Positions 9,480 through 17,500 of a stretch of DNA of 17,500 nucleotides are shown here, piece by piece (within the stretch, counting starts at the first letter, position 1; the number at the start of each line of letters is the position of its first letter). The DNA is from Glandiceps talaboti (Eukaryota > Hemichordata > Enteropneusta > Spengelidae). The notes under the pieces were generated by a model that worked only from the letters and a program-made list of their open reading frames with translations, was not told the DNA's origin and made no database searches. The stretch lies in the NCBI RefSeq assembly GCF_964340395.1, contig NC_135564.1, forward strand, positions 8,880,361-8,897,860, written 5' to 3'. The translations under genes and the position numbers were made by a program.

Positions 9480-10000
9480 TCAGTTTCTGCATCCGCTATT
9501 TCTTGTGAGACTTTACAATTTTCTCGAATACGTTAAAAATGTTTAGGGTCGGCGTGAAAACTTGAACTAGGAGGGGTCGGGTAACCGGAACCAAACAATT
9601 TTGTTCTAGGTCTTGCATGTATAATATAAGTCATGGACTTCGGTGGAAATTAGTGTGTTTCGCCTCCATGTTCTTGTGGCACAATTGATAGATACGTGGT
9701 ATAGAGAGTGACTTTATGCCGCGATCACACTTGTAACATTCGGAAGTTGTTCGGTGGGTTGGTGCCAGGACGTAGTTTTACTAATTTTAGGTTCAACTTG
9801 CCTCTGGCGATGATATCCGTTGCCGGGCCCAGGGATAGAGCCGGGAGAATTTGGTAGACACCTGACAGGTATAAGCGTACAAAATGTACACAGGAGGAGA
9901 CCAGAAGAGAAGGGTGAAGATTTTGACTATGTCAAAATTGATATCAAACTTTGTTTTGATAAGAAACGTACACCACGGTCGCTTTACATGACATAATTTT
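9480..10000. other. No gene recognised
   Basis: Nothing beyond unstructured frames. A 77-codon minus-strand frame (9793-10026) has no supporting signals. Confidence 0.5.
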
Positions 10001-10018
10001 GGTTCCTCTATTGAACAG

Positions 10019-10262
10019 ATTGCCATTACCCATCAGTCATGTACAGGTCATACGCACACACACAAGGCAACTGACAAGGTCAACTTCAATTTCCCACATT
10101 ATATTTCATATAGAAATTAGATTGGAATTATCTTTGTCCGCCATCTTTCTCTCGGGACACATGATATGGAGTCGCCTCCTCAATTTGGCTCCATTTCACG
10201 GACAGACAAATTGCCTGCAGACGCTTGAGATAACAAAGGAACACACCATTGTCTTTTATTAG
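10019..10262 (+). other. Exon-like acceptor with ambiguous frame
   Basis: 'ttggttcctctattgaacag|ATTGCC' is a good acceptor, with AG at 10017-10018. Entering in phase 1 gives about 18 codons (with CHYPSVMYRS) to a stop, and another phase stays open for 80 codons to 10262. No donor or family decides between them. It could be a short alternative terminal exon after 9248-9389. Confidence 0.15.
10131..10150 (-). promoter_or_regulatory. YY1-like ATGGCGGAC start context
   Basis: Read on the minus strand, 'gaaagATGGCGGACAAAG' is a textbook YY1/Kozak overlap (AAGATGGCGG) as found at some animal housekeeping gene starts. The frame (MADKDNSNLISI) stops after 12 codons, and no convincing donor lies inside it. 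I keep it as a motif, not a gene. Confidence 0.2.
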
Positions 10263-10402
10263 GTAATATTAGGTTTTGAATTATCTGTGTACCGGGTGGT
10301 GCCAATTTGTATCACCAAAAAATTATAAACAGTTCCACTACTCTGTTACAATATTATTTAATAATCTTTCGCCTCGACCTTGCTCTTAGGAACTGTGATA
10401 TA

Positions 10403-10529
10403 GTATGTATGTATGTATGTATGTATGTATGTATGTATGTATGTATGTATGTATGTATGTATATACGTACGTACGTACGTACGTACGTACGTACGTATGT
10501 ATGTATGTATGTATGTATGTATGTGTCTA

Positions 10530-10598
<69 letters not shown>
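10403..10598. repeat. Compound microsatellite (GTAT)15-(GTAC)7-(GTAT)7-(TA)31
   Basis: GTAT units fill 10403-10462, GTAC units 10467-10494, and GTAT units again 10495-10522. After a short imperfect bridge, a pure TA tract fills 10536-10598. Both GTAC and TA arrays are self-complementary and could extrude cruciforms. All six reading frames across it are repeat translations, mostly MYVC and TYVR patterns. Confidence 0.97.
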
Positions 10599-10600
<2 letters not shown>

Positions 10601-10619
10601 ACGTAGTTAAAAAAAAACA

Positions 10620-11170
10620 TAAAAATAACACGTGTGTGTCATCTTTAATTGATAATTTCCGTAATTGTAACCAGTTTAATGTGTATGACTTAGAACGGCC
10701 CTTATGTTGAGGCGAATTTCATTTCTTTAATTAGCCATTTGTTTATTTTAATAAGTAATACTGGATTAAATATATATAACTTAATGAAAACCTTGTTTAA
10801 CTTGACAAAATGACGACGTTCGTCACTAACATTATTTTGTTAAAATGTTCACTTTTCGATTGGTAGACATTATTATGGGTCGACAAGGGAAACTAAACAC
10901 TGAGTACACCTATTTATATGTACATAGTGTGTATATCCAATTGTTGAAAGTGTTGCTACTGTCTCTAGTAATCCGAGAACTGGTTCTAGAAGTTATTTGA
11001 AACCACAGACGTTGCTCTCCCATGTCTACTACGTTTGAACGTTGTATTTTGACCATCAGATCTGTTTCATCCAGTTGGTTTTCAGAGATATCCAAATGGG
11101 ATATTGGTTATTAAAGGGATACGTTTCACACTTGTATGGTTTGTCTTGCCTGAATTTCTAATCTTAGAGA
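10620..11170. other. No gene recognised; one protein-like minus-strand frame
   Basis: A minus-strand frame over about 10910-11107 is open for roughly 65 codons (including MGEQRLWFQITSRTSSR) with moderately protein-like composition. It lacks a supported start or splice borders. The rest is AT-rich unique sequence. Confidence 0.35.
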
Positions 11171-11171
11171 T

Positions 11172-11960
11172 CATGTACATGTACGTCATATGCTTCATCC
11201 TTACACGAACTCAAGTACGTCATATACCTATAGAATTCATATATACGTCATGTATTTCAGACTAATCATAGAACTCAATACGTATACGTACGTCATATGG
11301 TCATAGAACTCATATACGTAATATATTTCGTAGAACTCATGTACGGAATATACTCATAGAACTCATATACGTCACATGTTTCATACTAACAATAGAACTC
11401 ATGTACGTCATAGAACCCGTGTACCTCATATATTCATAGAACTCATATACATCATAGATTTCATACTAACAATAGAACTCATGTGCGTCATAGAACTCAT
11501 GTACGTCATATACTCATAGAACTCATGTATGTCATATATTTCATACTAATCATAGAACTCATGTACGTCATAGAACCCGTGTACCTCATATATTCATAGA
11601 ACTCATATACATCATAGATTTCATACTAACAATAGAACTCATGTGCGTCATAGAACTCATGTACGTCATATACTCATAGAACTCATGTATGTCATATATT
11701 TCATACTAACAATAGAAGTTATGTACGTCATAGAACTCGTGTACCTCATACTCATAGAACTCATATACGTCATATATTTCATACTAACAATAGAACTCAT
11801 GTGCGTCATATACTCATAGAACTCATATACGTCATATATTTCATACTAACAATAGAACTCATGTGCGTCATAGAACTCATGTACGTCATACACTCGTAGT
11901 ACCCGCATAGAATACGCCACGTATTTCATTTAAATCATAGAACTCGTGCATATACGTCAC
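11172..11960. repeat. Minisatellite with 160 bp higher-order repeat
   Basis: The basic unit is about 18-27 bases, built on 'atagaactcatgtacgtcat', with a variable 'atatttcatactaaca' linker. Within it, 11379-11538 and 11539-11698 are two tandem 160-base higher-order units that differ at only two positions by my reading (AACAAT versus AATCAT near their starts). A third, more diverged copy starts at 11699. Most units carry TACGTCA, the ATF/CREB half-site type. No coding potential. Confidence 0.93.
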
Positions 11961-12169
11961 ATAGTGCATTCTATGATCGTTGAACTTTTATATTAATCCC
12001 AAAGATATTTTTCTTTTTTCTTTCATTATTTTTTTTATATATACTATATAAAAAGGGTCTGTGCATAATGTCTGATTCTAATTTGAAGTGAGGCTTTGAC
12101 AAAAGATATGTCTAATACCCGTGATGACAGAATTGTACAATTAAACACGACTCATTTGTTCAATGCATG

Positions 12170-12177
12170 TGACGTCA
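12170..12177 (+). promoter_or_regulatory. Full CRE palindrome TGACGTCA
   Basis: Perfect 8-base CREB/ATF palindrome in 'catgtgacgtcagaa'. It lies just beyond the CRE-half-site-rich minisatellite and near the 3' end of a minus-strand LINE fragment. It may be fortuitous. Confidence 0.25.
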
Positions 12178-12199
12178 GAAGTGTAAATATATAACTTAG

Positions 12200-12615
12200 A
12201 ACTTATATTATAACTTTTATTGCCAAAAATCATAGGCTAACAACATACTCTAAACTTATCTACAAATGTACAAAATATAAAAATTTACAAGTCAACTGAG
12301 CCACAAAATAGATAATGTAGAGCATTACAAACAAATTTAAGGCTAAATAGTTCTTATCAACTAGCTAGTCAAGCTTGTGGCCCCAAAGAAGAACTCAGTG
12401 TGATTATGCGGTGGGTTATGTCAGACTGCATCGACAGCTTGGAAATTAATAAGAATTTATTTGACAAAAGGAAAATAAAGGGAGAATAGAAACAATAAAC
12501 AAATCAATTTGAAAAAACGGTGTTGATTCAAATGCGCTCTTTTACTAGTTTTTTTTTCAAAGAGTCAGGCAGAGAGTTCTAAGTGTGAAACAAAACAAAA
12601 GTGTTGTACAAATCA
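12200..12615 (-). mobile_element. LINE (CR1/L2-like) 3' end, degenerate
   Basis: Read on the minus strand, one frame gives NSLPDSLKKKLVKER. The W-NSLP-D-S motif is a hallmark of the C-terminal region of non-LTR retrotransposon reverse transcriptase proteins, and here the Trp codon position is TAG. Further stops follow. About 300 bases later the sequence ends in 'ttagcctatgatttttggcaataaaag' and an AT-rich tail, with the AATAAA polyadenylation signal at about 12215-12220. The element is 5' truncated and inactive. Strand and class are inferred from these two features; the clade is uncertain. Confidence 0.5.
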
Positions 12616-12631
12616 ATTTGGTGTGAAATAG

Positions 12632-12817
12632 GTGGATGATGAAGAGACCAGTTCCCAAGGGAACCGACACCCGCGTATTAAACTCTACGTGATCAATCTA
12701 CATACACACGTACATTTTTTAAGAACAGTTATGGGTGTTTTAAAAAATCGAACTATTCAAATCAGAATGACGTGTAAACAAAACGCTGACAAATCACAAA
12801 TTCATGAAACAGCTTAA
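12632..12817 (+). other. Unsupported 61-codon frame
   Basis: It begins at a GTG right after an in-frame TAG (DDEETSSQGNRHPRIKLYV near its start). An acceptor-like 'aaatag|GTGG' has no pyrimidine tract. The composition is not implausible for protein, but there is no ATG at the front and no family signal. Confidence 0.12.
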
Positions 12818-13076
12818 GTTCGTGGGATCAGAAATTATGGTGATCATGTACAGAACTAATTGATGTTAAGAGTTTTACTGTCGTTTTTATGATGCCGCAT
12901 GTCACATCGTATTCAGATTTGTAAACATACATACATGCCTGACATATAAGGTGTAATTAAATGCCTAACTTTTCACACGTTGGAGCAATTTCCCGCCTCA
13001 GACGAGTTTGCTTATCCTATAAAGTGCCTAGGATTCTCACATATTTCTCATTAAATTTTATTTGGTCTTTGTGCAG

Positions 13077-13204
13077 GTGGTGAGGAGTGCTTTTCGATTA
13101 CTAGGCTGAAAAACAGTCATGAGCACACGTACATGTATAAATGTTTCCCGCTCATTTTATCCCCGGCTACAATACCAGAACACGGAGACTCAATTCTAGT
13201 AGAT
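13077..13204 (+). CDS. Strong candidate coding exon, phase 1 in / phase 0 out
   Basis: The acceptor 'tttatttggtctttgtgcag|G' has the best pyrimidine tract in the window. The exon then reads, after two bases completing a codon, GEECFSITRLKNSHEH ... MYKCFPLIL ... GDSILVD. It ends at GAT|GTAAGG with a full codon, or six bases later at AGG|GTAATC. Two Cys residues flank a polar stretch, and hydrophobic residues alternate as in an extracellular beta domain. Entry phase fits the donors at 8851 and 9389; exit phase fits the acceptors at 14362 and 16744. If unspliced, the frame continues to a TAA at about 13268. A Ly6/three-finger-like reading (C..EECFSI...YKCF) is only suggestive. Confidence 0.45.
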
Positions 13205-13369
13205 GTAAGGGTAATCGAGATCGACAAATTTTGGTATGATTTATTGATAATTCGAGTTAGGCTGAACTAAAGGTTAGATGTACTAACATTTAGATAAAAA
13301 AATAATTAGTTTAGAAATGATTTTTTTTACACATTAGTCGATGTAGTTGTAATAATATTAGTTTAGGTG

Positions 13370-13985
13370 GTGAAGGTAGTGATGGTGATAATGGTGGTGA
13401 TGGTGATGGTGGTGATGGTGGTGGTGGTGGTGGTGGTGGTGGTGGTGGTGATGGCGCTGGTGGTGGTGGCGATTGGGGTGGTCGTAGTGTGACGGTGGTG
13501 GTGATGATGGTGGTGGTGATAGTGGCGGTGGCGGTGGTGGTGGTTGTTGTGGAGGTGGTGGTGGTGGTGGTGGTGGTGATGACAGTGGTGGCGCTGGTGG
13601 TGGTGGCGATTGGGGTGGTCGTAGTGTGACGGTGGTGGTGGAGATGGTGGTGGTGATAGTGGTGGTGGCGGTGGTGGTGGTTGTTGTTGTTGTGGAGGTG
13701 GTGGTGGTGGTGGTGGTGATGATGACAGTGGTGGCGCTGGTGGTGGTGGCGATTGGGGTGGTCGTAGTGTGACGGTGGTGGTGGTGATGGTGATAGTAGT
13801 GGTGGTGGTGGTGGTGATGGTGATAGTGGTGTCGCTGGTGGTGCTTGTGGAGGTGGTGGTGATGGTGGTGCTGGTGGTGATCGTGGTGGTGCTGGTGGTG
13901 TTGGTGATGATGGTGATAGTGGTGGTGGAGGTGCTGGTGGTCGTGGTGGTGGTCGTCGTCGTCGTGGCGGCGGCGGCGGCGATAA
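13370..13985. repeat. GGT-rich array with 137-143 bp higher-order period
   Basis: A dense GGT/GTG trinucleotide tract with GAT, GTC and GGC variants. A non-trivial landmark, 'ggcgctggtggtggtggcga' plus 'ttggggtggtcgtagtgtgac', recurs starting at 13453, 13590 and 13733. This gives higher-order units of 137 and 143 bases; the six-base difference comes from extra TTG/GAT triplets. The tail ends in (GTC)n and (GGC)n at about 13950-13980. The plus strand is G-rich and could form two-tier quadruplexes. Long minus-strand frames (His, Thr or Pro runs by phase) are shadows of the repeat. Confidence 0.95.
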
Positions 13986-13989
13986 TGAT

Positions 13990-14150
13990 TGAGGTCTGTG
14001 TCTCTTCTCTGAACAAATGTAGTTCTGAATTTCATCGCTGCTGACGACTTCTACAGTAAAAATATCACTATCGAGCGGCTTTGTTAGCTTGTGTACTTTT
14101 TTTTTAAAGTTTACCGCACCCCGCTGCGCAGAGAACACACTTTTGTCTGG
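13990..14150 (-). pseudogene. Possible gypsy-type gag/protease linker remnant
   Basis: The minus strand has a non-repetitive frame next to the GGT array containing FKKKVHKLTKPLDSDIFTVE. Just upstream in another frame is a zinc-knuckle-like CVLCAAGCGKL interrupted by TAA at an A run. The order Cys-rich knuckle, basic KKVH, acidic stretch, then I-F-x-V is typical between the nucleocapsid and protease parts of gypsy/Ty3 polyproteins. No protease active site is visible. The inference rests on motif memory and is weak; the remnant is short and broken. Confidence 0.28.
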
Positions 14151-14361
14151 TTTCAATTTGACTGTATTGTTTATGATCACCGAGCTAATGACAACACTAT
14201 AAAATAATACCGTTAATTTAGCTACAATATCTATATCGCCACTGACCCGGAAGAATTATCATTGATTAGAACACCGTATGAAACATTAACTTTACTTTCT
14301 TTTGGCTTTATGGGATTACTATTAATTTGCATATTGATTTCTAATATTTTCCTCATTACAG

Positions 14362-14733
<372 letters not shown>

Positions 14734-14883
14734 ACACACACATATATGAAGATACATACATACATACACACACACACACATACATACATACATACATACA
14801 TACATACACACACACATACACACACATACATACATACATACATACATACATACATACATACATACATACATACATACATACAT
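14734..14883. repeat. Interspersed (CA)n and (TACA)n microsatellite
   Basis: Alternating blocks of CA dinucleotides and TACA tetranucleotides, ending in a pure (TACA)n run to 14883, then 'tagactagatagactaga'. It follows the TC tract after about 70 bases. Confidence 0.95.
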
Positions 14884-14884
14884 A

Positions 14885-15900
14885 GACTAGATAGACTAGA
14901 TTACACTAAATATGTTTAGTTTATTACAGTGACACGATACCTTCCAGCCCATCGGCCTTACATTGTATATGTCACCTCCAACAACAATTGATACTGTAGC
15001 GAAGGGGACAATGAAAAACAAGCAACTGTGCTTATAAACTTGAGTAATATATTACCCTCTTACTCGCCCATATTTTACCCTCTTTTCCCCCTCCCTTTCA
15101 AACTTGCTCCCATTTTGTTCTCCAAAGTATATCGTTATGTAACACGAAACCCAATTTTAGAACTTAACTGCGAAAGAAAAGCGCTCACTTTAATAGCAGT
15201 GGACAGCCAACGCTGCAAAGTCAAAAGCACATGACTGTACGACTGAAGTACCAAATTATAAAAACGTAAAAATAGTTCAGTCCTTTTGAATCATGTGAAA
15301 TGTTTCACTGACAATTGTACCATATTGTAATTAGGTAATCACATCGCAGAATCTTTAATGCTGTATAACACATTTCCCGCCTTTTTCGACGGTGAGCACA
15401 TCACCAGGCTTTCTTCAAATCAACCCATCCGTGGAGAAGGCAATCCAAATCTCATATATCGTGAAATACAATCAAAGTAAAAGCTCTTCGCGGTTTGATG
15501 AACTTCAGTCTCATTAACAGCGGAATGAAATCGGGGAGGGAGAGTGTAATTAGAAGCCTTTATTTGTAACCAGCCAAGTAATTATACAATGGCATATATG
15601 CAATGAACACGAAATGAGCAATTATGGGATTGAAAAGAGTGCCTAACAACAACCAGGTTTAACGTGCTAACCTTCATTCCATTTTCATCCCCTCTTTCGA
15701 TCTATTCTGAAGTCATGTGAGTTTATCACACATACGTCATTTCAAAATCGACTTGAACTTGCCAACTGTTGTTTTGTTTTTGTTTTCCTTTAACTTTTGT
15801 TTTACCTAGAAATAATCCCCACGGTACTTCCATTCGTTGTACACTCAGTGTATCATGGAATCCGTACCCTGTTGTTGCGTTCTGTGAATGTTCTTGATGA
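14885..15900. other. No gene recognised; one E2F-like site
   Basis: TTTCCCGC (E2F consensus) lies at 15373-15380. A 68-codon frame at 15028-15234 is pyrimidine-biased and not convincing. No repeats of note are visible. Confidence 0.5.
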
Positions 15901-15919
15901 ATGATTTAAGCTAAAAAAA

Positions 15920-15952
15920 ATAGATTTATTTATTTATTTTATTTATTTACGG
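15920..15952. repeat. (TTTA)n microsatellite
   Basis: Imperfect TTTA/TTTAT units. On the minus strand this is an (AAAT)n tail of the sort left by retroposons, but no recognisable element body is attached. Confidence 0.8.
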
Positions 15953-16014
15953 TTTAAATCAGGCTCCAGGTCCATATTTTTTTTTAAAGTGGGAAATGAT
16001 TTACTCAAATAAAT

Positions 16015-16134
16015 ATGCAAATACAAAGTTGGTCCCGGCAAAACAGGGCTACTAACGGATCGGAGCCGTGTAGAGAAAAAGTCGATACAATATTCTATGA
16101 AAGAGTTTTGAAACATTTTTGCAGTTGTATGTAG
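16015..16134 (+). CDS. Small ORF, unrecognised
   Basis: An ATG at 16015 opens 39 codons (MQIQSWSRQNRATNG near the start, then REKVDTIFYERVLKHFCSC) with a TAG at 16132. The composition is balanced and protein-like compared with the AT-rich surroundings. Two bases of A/T-rich leader precede the ATG, and no acceptor is evident. It may be a fragment of a mobile element or a chance frame. Confidence 0.15.
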   Translation: MQIQSWSRQNRATNGSEPCREKVDTIFYERVLKHFCSCM

Positions 16135-16177
16135 GTTCCAGGTTATACTGTTCCATGGTGACTTGGTGACTTTGCAG

Positions 16178-16270
16178 GATTTTAAGAAGGTTTCATTGGC
16201 GGCTGTCTCAGTCAGTGAACGGCACGTAATTGAGCCATCGCTTCAGATGTCCACCCACCCCCACCCCTAA
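16178..16270 (+). CDS. Possible terminal exon
   Basis: 'gtgactttgcag|GAT' is a moderate acceptor. Phase 0 reads DFKKVSLAAVSVSERHVIE and on to MSTHPHP with a TAA at 16268. An AATAAA polyadenylation signal lies at 16461-16466, a reasonable 3' UTR distance. The pyrimidine tract is weak and no family is recognised. Phase 0 entry would allow joining to 13204. Confidence 0.22.
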   Translation, partial: DFKKVSLAAVSVSERHVIEPSLQMSTHPHP

Positions 16271-16279
16271 CCCACCCTT

Positions 16280-16650
16280 CCCTTTACAACAATTCTCATG
16301 TCAGTGAGGTACGGCTATACAGACAAAAAGAGAGAAAAAACTCTTTGTAGGCATAAAGTTGGCACTGCATGTTATCAAACATACAAATATCACCAATTTA
16401 CACCAAGTTACCACTCGGACGTAGTAACATTTCAATCACTTTGCACCGCTTAGTAGATTGAATAAAACATTTCTCCCACTTAATACGTGCTACATAGAAT
16501 GGAAATTAATTTAACAGTGTTCGACTGAAATTCTCCGAAGATATCACACAGGCCAAGCTACCATGCACACCATCTTTGGTTGTCTTTTGACAAAAAAATG
16601 AATATCAATTGAACTGGAAGTGGTTTTCATAATGTAATCATAGAAAAGGT
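16280..16650. other. No gene recognised
   Basis: C-rich 'ccacccacccccacccc' lies just upstream (16251-16267). Otherwise this is AT-rich unique sequence, with the AATAAA at 16461. Confidence 0.5.
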
Positions 16651-16654
16651 ATTA

Positions 16655-16670
16655 GTTAATTAATTAATTA
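16655..16670. repeat. (TTAA)n palindromic run
   Basis: TTAATTAATTAATTA is a perfect short palindromic array, also a cluster of TAATTA homeodomain core sites. It may be only low complexity. Confidence 0.5.
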
Positions 16671-16743
16671 CGTGGGCAAGTGAGTGTTTTCCCGTGGGTT
16701 CACGATCTATGTTAATTTCAACGTTCCATCATTTCACTGTCAG

Positions 16744-16862
16744 ATCAACGGCTGTCTCCAACACAAGAACCTTCTAACTTCCACCGAATATCAGGACACC
16801 TCACCAGTACAGTGTGTGTCACTTTATACTAGTGTGCACTCAGAAAATAACGTGGAATTTAG
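16744..16862 (+). CDS. Candidate coding exon, PAN/Apple-like
   Basis: The acceptor 'cgttccatcatttcactgtcag|ATC' is strong, and the donor is TTTAG|GTATATG. The frame is open throughout: INGCLQHKNLL, then TSPVQCVSLYTSV and NNVEFR. It enters in phase 0 and leaves in phase 2. The spacing L-L-x-S/T...SP-x-Q-C-V-x-L resembles the first half of PAN/Apple domains, which are abundant in invertebrate extracellular proteins. The residue after CVSL is Tyr where Cys is usual, so either the fold is broken or the likeness is superficial. If unspliced, it ends with TGA at 16939. Phase 0 entry also allows joining to 13204. Confidence 0.38.
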
Positions 16863-16964
16863 GTATATGAGAATTGCACGCGAGTTCATTAACAGTGTAA
16901 AGGGTGGAGGGAAAAGTAGTAGTGAACTTGACTGCACGTGACTTTTTAATTGACCACTAAACAC

Positions 16965-17160
16965 CTACAACCTGTGGTTGATTACAGTGTTAATATATAC
17001 ATGCAATGGATTGATATGAAATGTATTACCCCTGGTTACTGACATTCTTACGATCGTTTTTCTTGAGATATTGAGTTGTAATCTATGACTTTCTATAGGG
17101 TGGGGAGAGCCTCTTAAATTGGTTTTCATTTTACAGCTGAGTTTGGAGGAGTATCAAATA
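16965..17160. other. No feature seen
   Basis: AT-rich unique sequence leading into the tetranucleotide array. No supported frame, repeat or motif. Confidence 0.5.
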
Positions 17161-17168
17161 GATACATA

Positions 17169-17239
17169 GACAGACGGACGGGCAGACAGACAGACGGACG
17201 GACGGGCGGGCGGGCGGGCGGGCGGGCGGACGGACGGAC

Positions 17240-17316
<77 letters not shown>
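17169..17316. repeat. Nested tetranucleotide array GACG3-GGCG6-GACG3 with (ACAG)19
   Basis: Reading in steps of four from 17169: GACA, GACG2, GGCA, GACA2, then GACG3 (17193-17204), GGCG6 (17205-17228), GACG3 (17229-17240), and nineteen ACAG units at 17241-17316. The GC-rich core is symmetric. Minus-strand frames (SVCL repeats) are shadows. Confidence 0.96.
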
Positions 17317-17317
<1 letters not shown>

Positions 17318-17500
17318 TGAATAAGGAATGCCGATAACAAACCATATTTTGACCATTAATGAAGTTAATCTGATGCGTAAATAAAACGATGTGTTTTTCA
17401 AATGGTGTGTTAACCTTGATACATTCAATATTGATGTAAAGCAGTGAAGGTCACTCATAAACACGACTTTCGAATTATTTCAACATTTCTAGAGGAAGTG

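Noticed and set aside
10307-10710. Overlapping 65-101 codon frames with MYVC, TYVR and IYIY repeats
   Set aside because: Pure translation of the GTAT/GTAC/TA arrays on both strands.
13311-14180. 289-codon and overlapping minus-strand frames rich in Pro, His and Thr
   Set aside because: All three minus frames and several plus frames are open because the GGT array lacks stops. The residue type changes only with phase. Only the last 60 or so non-repeat codons deserve attention, and they are listed separately.
17126-17464. 112-codon minus-strand frame with SVCL repeats
   Set aside because: Translation of the ACAG/GACG array. The flanks have no coding signal.

Overview
The window looks like eukaryotic, AT-rich, non-model animal DNA, most likely a marine invertebrate. 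A mollusc or other lophotrochozoan is my guess from the overall style: long tetranucleotide arrays, fragments resembling LINE, gypsy and Penelope-type elements, and isolated short exons with GT/AG signals. No prokaryotic gene, operon, rRNA, tRNA or CRISPR array is visible, and no long uninterrupted gene is present. The long reading frames that exist (for example over 10.3-10.7 kb, 13.3-14.0 kb, 14.4-14.9 kb and 17.1-17.4 kb) are translations of simple repeats.

Layout. 1-2040: a diverged direct duplication (about 240-920 and 1450-2035). The first copy carries a LINE-like 3' tail insertion and the second a large AAT/AACAT microsatellite expansion. 2040-3750: mostly featureless. 3752-3995: a degenerate inverted repeat. 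4011-4990: a 31-35 bp minisatellite. 5000-7860: mostly featureless, with a TATA-like promoter near 6344 and a CA repeat. 7867-8223: a 357 bp element with terminal inverted repeats. 8770-9470: several short exon-like pieces and possible retroelement coding scraps. 10403-10598: a compound GTAT/GTAC/GTAT/AT array. 11172-11960: a minisatellite containing two tandem 160 bp higher-order units that differ at only 2 bases. 12200-12615: a minus-strand LINE 3' end. 13077-13204 and 14362-14733: the best coding exons. 13370-13985: a GGT-rich array with a 137-143 bp higher-order period. 14511-14662: (TC)76. 16.0-16.95 kb: further exon-like segments. 17169-17316: a nested GACG/GGCG/GACG/ACAG array.

The main biological hypothesis is a plus-strand, multi-exon, cysteine-rich gene. 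A signal-peptide-like exon (9248-9389, leaving in phase 1), an exon entering in phase 1 and leaving in phase 0 (13077-13204), and an exon entering in phase 0 (14362 onward, with two N-glycosylation sequons) are mutually phase-compatible and read as a secreted or ectodomain-type protein. A further exon (8769-8851) is also compatible. The last exon runs into the (TC)76 tract, which in this frame encodes alternating Ser-Leu. I do not recognise the family. All gene calls rest on splice-signal, phase and composition reading by eye and need transcript evidence.
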